From assembly GCF_029784135.1 (NCBI RefSeq), contig NC_073745.1, forward strand, positions 102,070,125 through 102,134,124: DNA of 64,000 nt. Reading direction: 5' to 3'. The notes under the pieces are model-generated. The model was not told the origin of the DNA. It made no database searches and saw nothing but the letters and a program-made list of their open reading frames with translations. The position numbers were made by a program, and so were the translations under genes. The stretch's first letter is position 1; each line of letters opens with the position of its first letter. Below are positions 56,996 to 64,000 of this stretch, piece by piece. This DNA is from Toxorhynchites rutilus septentrionalis. Lineage: Eukaryota > Arthropoda > Insecta > Diptera > Culicidae.

Positions 56996-59029
56996 CACTA
57001 TGGTCCAGGAGGTGCATTTAAGTGGAAATTAGCATCTAAAGCTCGGCAGTGATTCTCTAGACAAAAACTGTCTTCGACAAAGTTGTTACATATAATAGAG
57101 CGCTCATTTTTATGTTATCAAAAATAGGGTGACCAAAATTTACGATGGAATAAAAAATATAACTTTCTTATCTTTATAGATAGAGGTAAACATAGTTCGA
57201 CAATATTGTAGCTCTGGTTATTTTAAGTAACTTTGTGGAACAATATTTCTTTCTATCTCTTCAAATAACCGATATAGCGCTTTTTCTCTAGGTTGAGTTA
57301 GGGTTACCATGAAAAAAAGGGTTTTTTTGCTCTAACTTTTATATGTAAAATTCTACATCAAAACTGTCCTTGAATGTCCTACTCAAAGTTATTGATGTTT
57401 TTTCCCCGAAAACACGACCTTTTCATTTGCTTGTCATTCTTTTTGGGGCAAACATAATAAAAAATTATTGCTAGCATTTTAAAGAGCACATTTGACTCTA
57501 CATAAGGTGTAACTTTCAAAAGAGTGTTATTTTTTGTATTTGAGTAAATTAAATTTGAAATTATGAGTTTTTGCATATAAATGAACAAGTTGCAATTTTT
57601 AAATGCATATAGTAAGCGTAGACTTTAAAGCAGCATCACTACAGTTCAGTCTTATAGCCACTCAACATTCATAGAAGACACATTGTTGATTTCCTTTTTC
57701 GGTCGACGAAATATTGAAGACGTTATACAATTATTACGAGAAAAATTTCTGACTATTTTCTTTTTCTACAATAACATATATTTATTGTATAAAAAGAAAA
57801 GCGGGGACCGACAAATTATCAAATGCTTCCTGAATAGAAACCGTATGAAGAACAACTCGGGGCTCGACGTGTTATTTTTTAGTAATATATTGACATATTT
57901 TACTGGCGATGAGTTGATTGATCACATTATTTTACCAAACTTTTGTTGTTCCTATTGTTTTATTCAAATTTATTTTTATAATCTTCCGTATGTACATATT
58001 AACCTGTTTTAGTTGTTATAATGGAAATGAAATTCATAGTAATAAATAAAAATTATACAAATAAAAAACTACAAAATCAAATGCTTAGCATTTTCCGGAA
58101 TCAGAAGATCGGAATACTCTGGTGTTTGCCTATTACTAAGAGATAATACTGGATCCGAAGCTGTTGTGAAGCCCAGTTCTTCAGCAGAAAATTTTTCTGT
58201 AATCTCCCGAACACGGTTACGCTTCATCCTTTGGCTCAGCATTTGGCTTTTCAGGCACTTTCTGGCACTCAAAACACATAAATCTTGGCATTTTTCTCGT
58301 AATAATTGTATAACGTCTTCTATATTTCGTCCACCGAAAACAAAAACAAATATGTGTCCTCTTTGAACCTCTATGTTGAGTGGCTATAAGCCTGAACTGA
58401 AGTGATGCTGCTTAAAGTCTACGCTTACTATATGCATTTAAAAATTGCAACTTGTTCATTTATATGCAAAAACTCATAATTTCAAATTTAATTTAGTCAA
58501 ATACAAAAAATAACACTCTTTTGGAAATTGCACCTTATGTAGAATCAAATGGGGGTTTTCGGGGAAAAAACATCAATAACTTTGAGTAGAATTAAGATAC
58601 ATACAAGTTATGCACCGTAAAATGCGTGGATTGGAAAGCTCTAAAGATCATTCAAAGACAGTTTTGATGTAGAATTTTACATATAAAAGTTAGAGCAAAA
58701 AAACCTTTTTTTTCATGGTAACCCTAACTCAACCTAGAGAAAAAGCGCTATATCGGTTATTTGAAGAGATAGAAAGAAATATTGTTCCACAAAGTTACTT
58801 AAAATAACCAGGGCTACAATATTGTCGAGCTATGTTTACCTCTATCTATGAAGATAAGAAAGTTAGATTTTTCATTTCATCGAAAATTTTGGTCACCCTA
58901 TTTTTGATAACATAAAAATGAGCGCTCTATTATATGTAACAACTTTGTCGAAGACAGTTTTTGACTAGAGAATCACTGTCGAGCTCTAGATGCTAATTTC
59001 CACTTAAATGCACCTCCTGGACCATAGTG
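56996..59029. mobile_element. Transib-like foldback transposon, 2034 bp, 5-bp target duplication
   Basis: Both ends start CACTATGGTCCAGGAGG, fitting the Transib terminal consensus CACWATGG, and are flanked by CAGTG at 56991-56995 and 59030-59034. Arms of about 740 bp (56996-57740 and 58288-59029) are near-perfect inverted copies. The 545-bp centre is single-copy and includes the reading frame at 58069-58383. Assignment rests on the terminal heptamer and 5-bp duplication, not on a recognised transposase. Confidence 0.7.
58069..58383 (-). pseudogene. Unidentified open frame at the heart of the Transib-like element
   Basis: The frame is open from just after a stop at 58384-58386 to the stop at 58069. 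It reads HIFVFVFGGRNIEDVIQLLR, ARKCLKSQMLSQRMKRNRVR and SAEELGFTTASDPVLSL. Its first part lies in the right arm. The left arm encodes the same FFGRRNIEDVIQLLREK on the + strand (from 57683) and then diverges. There is no early ATG, and an acceptor-like TTATAG precedes it, so it could be an internal exon. I do not recognise the family. Confidence 0.4.
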
Positions 59030-59089
59030 CAGTGGTACAACCGGACCGTTTTTTGTTTTTAACTTGCTTACTGGTTGATTTGATATTAC

Positions 59090-59810
59090 AAAGAAACTCC
59101 TCCATATAATTATCCACAAGATAACTCGTCCAGCTCAAACCTATGTAGGGGAAAGAGGTGGGACCATCATCATTTTTATAAAAAAAAGAAGTTTGTGTTT
59201 TGTTTGTATGGCAGTCCCTTTTAGAGAGGGGTAGGAGTGTATTCACCATAGAAACGTCTCGTGTCCCGTAAAACCTCATGCCAAATATGGCTCCATTTGC
59301 TTAATTAGTTTTCGAGTTATGCAGAAATTTGTGTTTCATTTATATGACAGTCCACTTTTAGAGAGCGGGAGGAATGTATGACCATAGAAATATTTATTGC
59401 ATCCTAAAACCTCAACATGCCAAATTTAGTTTCGTCTGCTTGATTAATTCTCGAGTCATTCAGAAATTTGCGTTCCATTTGTATGGCAGCCCACCCTTAG
59501 AGAGGGGGGGGGGAGAGTGTAACCTTAGAAACATTTATTGCACCCTAAAACCTCAATATGCCCAATTTGGTTTCATTGCTTGAATAATTCTCGAGTAATG
59601 CAGAAATTTGTGTTCCATTTGTATGGCAGCCCCCCTTAGAGAAGGGGGAGGGGTCTCAAACTATCACGAAAACCTTCCCCGGCCCCAAAAACCCGTACAT
59701 ACCAATTTCCATGTTGATCGGTTCAATAGTTCCCGAGTCCATAAGAATCAGACAGACAGACAGACAGACAGACAGAAATCCATTTATATATATAATCATA
59801 CAAATAAAAA
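59090..59810 (-). mobile_element. Helitron-like 5' part with about 125-bp tandem units
   Basis: On the - strand the element opens with (TA)n, TATATAAATGGATTTCTG, a run of CTGT repeats and GACTCGGGAACTATTGAACC, a well-known start of insect non-autonomous Helitrons. About four units of 115-140 bp follow, each with a GGGG-rich block and TTCTGCATAACTCGA-like sequence (59200-59640). Confidence 0.7.
59749..59776 (+). repeat. (CAGA)n microsatellite
   Basis: Seven perfect CAGA units within the Helitron-like 5' part. Confidence 0.95.

Positions 59811-59815
<5 letters not shown>

Positions 59816-59905
<90 letters not shown>
59816..59905 (+). repeat. (TA)45 microsatellite
   Basis: About 90 bases of uninterrupted TA repeat. 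Long frames read through it are artefacts. Confidence 0.98.
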
Positions 59906-59907
<2 letters not shown>

Positions 59908-60829
59908 ATTGAATAAAACAATTTTCGAATTCAATTGAAGTTGAGGAAAAAGTAATCCATTATTTTGGGTGAAATTCAAAACTATTTTCAATATGCTTCG
60001 GATTGTCCGATTTGGGTTAAATATGCACCGTTTTGTTGGGATTGCCATTTTTTGTTGCCATTCTGAAGGTAGCTACATTATGTCTCTATCATTGAAGTAA
60101 GTTAAATTTAATGCGACAGTGCTAAAATGCTAAGTGGATAGACCTGTAACGCGACACGTTTAATTAGACATTTTTGTAAACATCGAGTAATACGAGAAAT
60201 CGAATAACACAAATACAGGTCAAAATCGCCTCCAATGCGACACTGACTGGTGCCTCGACATGTCGCATTAAATGTAAATTACTGTATTTGGATTCCCCCA
60301 GGCACATTGATTTTGAGGTCCGTGTTAGGTACATTGATTTTGAAGTCGTGTTCGGAAAACCGTAAACCGGGACAATCAAAACTAGACAGCTAGGGCGTAC
60401 AGATAACGCTTGACATTTTACAGTTATTAAATTGTTTATCCCATGGAAAATTACATTTTATTAAAAAAAGAAATATAGAAAAATAATAGAAAAAGTAGAA
60501 ACATTTCATATCAATTGATACAAACATCTTTCCGATCTCTTAAGAAATGTTCGAGTTATAAGCATTCGGAATCTTTCATTTTTTCTTGCATGTTCTGTGT
60601 TTAGGTTTTCATTTTACCCCCCATTATACTCCGGTTAGACGTAGTCTCACGTCAAAAAGTCTATTCGCATAGGAATATCGAACGAAGACTAAAAACGTGT
60701 TAAATTTTTTTCCCCTGTTGGATGTGAACCCATTTTTTTATACTTCACTTCAAGCTTACCTACTGCTTATTGATGAAGAAGTAGACTGAAAGCGAGATAG
60801 GTGCCAATCAGGAATACTCTGTTTGATAA
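59906..60829. other. No gene or repeat recognised
   Basis: AT-rich sequence with only short, motif-free frames. A short direct repeat around ACATTGATTTTGA occurs at 60303 and 60331. Confidence 0.5.
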
Positions 60830-61870
60830 ATTTTATAATCCTGATCGGCGACGTACCCCAAATTTCCTAATAGCCTTATCAAGGTATTGAAATCTGCGTC
60901 TAGTTAGAGCTCCACAATTACAGAGCAAATGTTCCGAGGTTTCGGTTTCGGTATTACTAAAACGACAAATATCATCTTGCACTAAACCTATGTTTTTGAG
61001 ATGTTATTTACTCGGACAGTGTCCTGTTATAAGGCCTGTGATTGTGCCTAAGTCTTTCTTATTAAGACTCAGCAATTGTTGAGTAATTTTAATACTCGGC
61101 GTGATAAATTTTTTTGACTGGTTAAGTTGTACCGCCAACCAGTTGGCTAACACTTCCCGGTCTTCCCAGTTCTTCAGCTCACCTTTCAACACACAGTCAG
61201 AAATTCCACAGAATGGTTCTGGACCAGTGAAAGGTGAGCTTGAGCCGTTCCTGGCAAGTTCATCTGCTCGCTCGTTTCCCTCTATTCCACAATGGCCAGG
61301 AATCCAGTACAGTTGTACCGAACTTATCCGACTTAGTTGCCGTAAGAGGAGAATGCATTCCCAGACAATTTTTGGGGAGCATTAAAAAGCATTTAGAGCT
61401 TTAAGTGCCGCTTGACTGTCTGAGAATATGCAGATGTTGGCATGTCTATATTTTCTTTTAAGGCAGACATTTGAGCATTCTATTATCGCAGCTATTTCTG
61501 CTTGAAAAACTGTTGGCCAGTTTCCCATAGCTACAGAGATTTTTGTTCTGGGACCATACACTCCAGCACCTGTTCTGATTCCCATTTTTGACCCATCAGT
61601 GTAGAACATGATTGAACCGTTACGAACACTAGGATCGCCTTCATCCCATATTGAACGAGAAGGTTCGATTACACTGTATGGAATATCGTAGTTAGTCCTA
61701 GGTTCCATCCAATCACTGTTCATCTCTGAGGATGGTCCTACGGGTAAGAGATTCAGGATGCTCAAGTGACCAATTTTGTCTCCGTCTAATATTTTTTTCC
61801 ATTGTTTAAGCTTTAGAGCGCTTTTCTTAGCCTCTAGCTGAACATGTTGGTTCAGAGGTAGAACGTGTTA
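60830..61870 (-). pseudogene. Non-LTR RNase H / C-terminal fragment, second family
   Basis: - strand frame pieces: MFYTDGSKMGIRTGAGVYGP, FQAEIAAIIECSNVCL and IFSDSQAALKAL (61610-61390), the first RNase H motifs; then LYWIPGHCGIEGNERADELA (61310-61250) and a C-terminal part (61192-61004) ending near GLITGHCPSK. A cysteine-bearing tail follows to about 60900. It is clearly different from the I-like element at 20.8 kb; R1- or Jockey-superfamily members with RNase H are candidates. A stop at 61382-61384 interrupts the domain. Confidence 0.8.
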
Positions 61871-61879
61871 ACTTTGAAA

Positions 61880-62520
61880 AATCATAACTGAAACACGAAA
61901 AAGATCTCTGATTTTTGGATATGTTATGTAAGAAGTATAAAAAAATATAGCGCCCTTGGTCCAGAAACCATGTAAACTATAGAAAACAGATACAATCAAT
62001 AATGGCGAAAACAAAGTCCAACTTTTTGCAGTTGTGATAGTTTTCCAAAAAAGATCAACTAATTCACTTCAATTTGCTATGTCGATCATGTGAATCGGCG
62101 TAGTGGTTTAAAGGTTTTGAATTAAAAAAAAGTCATTTTTGGAAAAAATGGGAAAAATATTATTTATTCTACCACCCTAAAATCGAAATGGTCATCCTAA
62201 CGAACAAATAAAAAATACGGGTCTAATATTTTGTGATAAGGAACAAAACCAATTTTGATGTAAAAATCTGAGAACCACTATATCGGTTTGGCATGGTATG
62301 GCTGTATATGAGAGTAAACTCCCCTCTTGGGTGATTTTTCGATTTTCAAAAAACTCAAACTTTGACCGCTTTGCACCACTCTCCCCTATGTCCGATTGAG
62401 CTGAAACTCTGCATAGGGTTTTTTCGAGGTGATGAACATTTTGTGTTGGGTAACTTTTTGAAATTTTAGGGTCGATTTTTTCCTATACATTCATTGGCAC
62501 CCTAGCGTACATAGTTCAAT
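61880..62520 (+). repeat. Composite repeat copy with unfilled DD37E site
   Basis: 61880-62330 matches the 39950-42480 family and shows the intact GTAAACTATAG target at 61970. 62330-62500 matches one arm of the 46306 foldback, inverted. Ends near TTGGCACCCTAGCG. Confidence 0.7.
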
Positions 62521-64000
62521 ATGACGGAACCAATGAAGTACTTTTCTAGATTTGAATTTATTGACTGAACAATTTAGAAATATTTTTCAACCAATTAACA
62601 GTTTTGAGTCAAAGTGTGCCATTCTGTTATGAAAATCAGAGCGAGAAGAGGTGTGAGATTGTACCCAGGGTTCGGCATAGTCATATTCAACTGAGGATAG
62701 TCAGGGGACTATGAAGAAACTCGCCTTCGTATTCAATTGGAAATGGGTTTTGACTTCTTCCAGCAGCTTCTCCGTCAACATGACTCAACAGTCATTCGGG
62801 CGTTTAGTTGCTATTCCACTCTACGACTCTACTATCTCATTTCATCCTTCCCCGTCAACTTCATTGCATATTGAAGTGACTCCCCGCCCAAATGAATTCG
62901 TTTTGACGTAGGTTTACGTCTTTCGGGGAACATATTGGGCTACAAATTGAAAATTGTCCAATTTCAAACGCGTATTGCTCAGTCACTTCATGTTGAATTG
63001 ATGAAATTTTTGCGTCAATCGATTTTGGCACTCCATAACAATTTTTTATATTGAATGAAATACTATATGTCATGAAACTAACTATCGAACAATTGAAAAA
63101 TCTCAACCCCTATCCTGACGGAAGTACCCACATCTGATAAATAAAAGTAAGGGGAGTTTTTGTTCCCACCGGAATGTGTTCCCTAACAGAGACATCTAAA
63201 CCAAGTTTCCCGGGGGAAATCGGTATTGTAAATATATGCAAGCTGGGGGCATTTTTTATATTGCAAGTGAGGTGGGTGACACGATTAAACGATGATTTCT
63301 AGCAAATAAAATTTAAATTTGAAATTTTAATGTTGGTTGCTTCGTGAAATTTCATATCAATGAAAGGAAAGGGAAGCTTCATACGGCGAAAAAAGTCTGA
63401 AAAGTGAAGAAACATTCGAAAAAATGATTTCCCATATGCTTTACATATAGTATTATGTGTTGTTAGTCGAATTAAAATTCGCATTGGGTTGAATAAACAC
63501 TCAAAAAGTAAAAATTATAAAAGAAAATTACCTTTCGCATTTTAAATATGTTTTCTCTATATTGAAGTAAGATGTTTTTATTGATGAGAAAAATTGATAA
63601 TTGTGTTCGGTATTGATAATTATCTTATATTACATTGATGAGTTTTTTTTTCTTTATTTCATCCATACATAACACAGGAGGCATCTCGTCTAGAGTCACA
63701 GAGGGCGGTTTTCATCATATCTCATTCCACTTCGGCATTTTCTATCTGATACGCACCATCTAACGACTAATTATCATCCTTCTGTCATCATCACTCGGTT
63801 GTAAACACTGGTGGAGTGAACAAACAAAACCCAACAACCAAACAAATCATTATCAAAGAGTTTAAATCTTCAAACATATCCAAAATAAACAGATAACCTA
63901 ACAGAATTCTACGTGAACTATGCGGTCGTGTCTCAGACACAACCCTCCTGTGACTTTTTCTCTCTCATGTATCACGTATGCATATATCGGTGTTTGACGT
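62521..64000. other. No gene recognised to the right edge
   Basis: AT-rich. Frames of 61-81 codons lack motifs. I see no WD40 coding here, so the missing 5' exons of COPB2 lie outside the window. Confidence 0.5.

Noticed and set aside
57683..58012. 109-codon + strand frame as a gene
   Set aside because: Only its first 17 residues are shared with the other arm; the rest is AT-driven, Phe/Tyr/Ile-rich sequence with no motif.
59200..59640. CRISPR-like array
   Set aside because: Spaced repeats of about 125 bp are degenerate tandem units of a Helitron-like element in a eukaryotic genome; there are no unique spacers of fixed length and no cas genes.
59608..59938. Frames reading Ile-Tyr repeats
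   Set aside because: Produced by the TA microsatellite.

Overview
The window reads as chromosomal DNA of a culicine mosquito, most likely Aedes. The pointers are AT-rich sequence with very heavy transposon load, short 53-76 bp host introns beside introns of more than 13 kb, several tRNA-headed SINE families, DD37E Tc1/mariner-like elements (a group known from mosquitoes), an I/Loner-type non-LTR element with RNase H, BEL/Pao and insect-type Helitrons. It is not bacterial; there are no operons, CRISPR arrays or phage genes. The species call is inference.

Only two host genes can be supported. (1) A compact four-exon gene on the + strand (9508-10486) encodes a 263-residue protein with three TPRs carrying a full Hsp70/Hsp90 carboxylate clamp and two C-terminal membrane segments. 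(2) The C-terminal two thirds of the COPI coat subunit beta'-COP (COPB2) lie on the - strand in eleven exons between 51398 and 16239. The first WD exons lie beyond the right edge and the last short coding exon was not found with confidence. The two genes converge. Two COPB2 introns are huge: about 15 kb (36299-51264) and 13.4 kb (16416-29807). A 3.8 kb intron (31248-35054) is also filled with transposons, and more than 12.6 kb of intron or 5' region continues to the right edge.

Layout. 1-3344: 5' end of a BEL/Pao LTR retrotransposon on the - strand (LTR, primer site, repeat-rich leader, gag with PHD finger). 3345-9500: Helitron remnants, an inverted repeat, an LTR-like block and a SINE. 9500-10940: TPR gene. 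11-15 kb: a truncated I-like element split by a solo LTR, a palindromic repeat, a DD37E fragment and a second I-like fragment. 16.2-29.8 kb: COPB2 intron with a four-deep nest (pogo-like MITE > Tc1 > hAT > DD37E remnant), a pogo-like MITE, a nearly complete but broken I-like element, a SINE and Helitron/hAT pieces. 29.8-36.3 kb: clustered COPB2 exons, with an RTE fragment split by a DD37E deletion derivative between two of them. 36.3-51.3 kb: intron with a DD37E element, two TTAA elements, a histone H1-like pseudogene and a 1.4 kb foldback repeat. 51.4-64 kb: more repeats, including a 2.0 kb Transib-like foldback element, Helitron pieces, two SINEs and an RNase H fragment.

The host genes do not form a pathway cluster. 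The main interest is the transposon stratigraphy inside an essential secretory gene, several exactly delimited insertions (target duplications, and two empty sites in paralogous repeats), and long inverted repeats that would be transcribed inside COPB2 pre-mRNA. I found no convincing new gene system.
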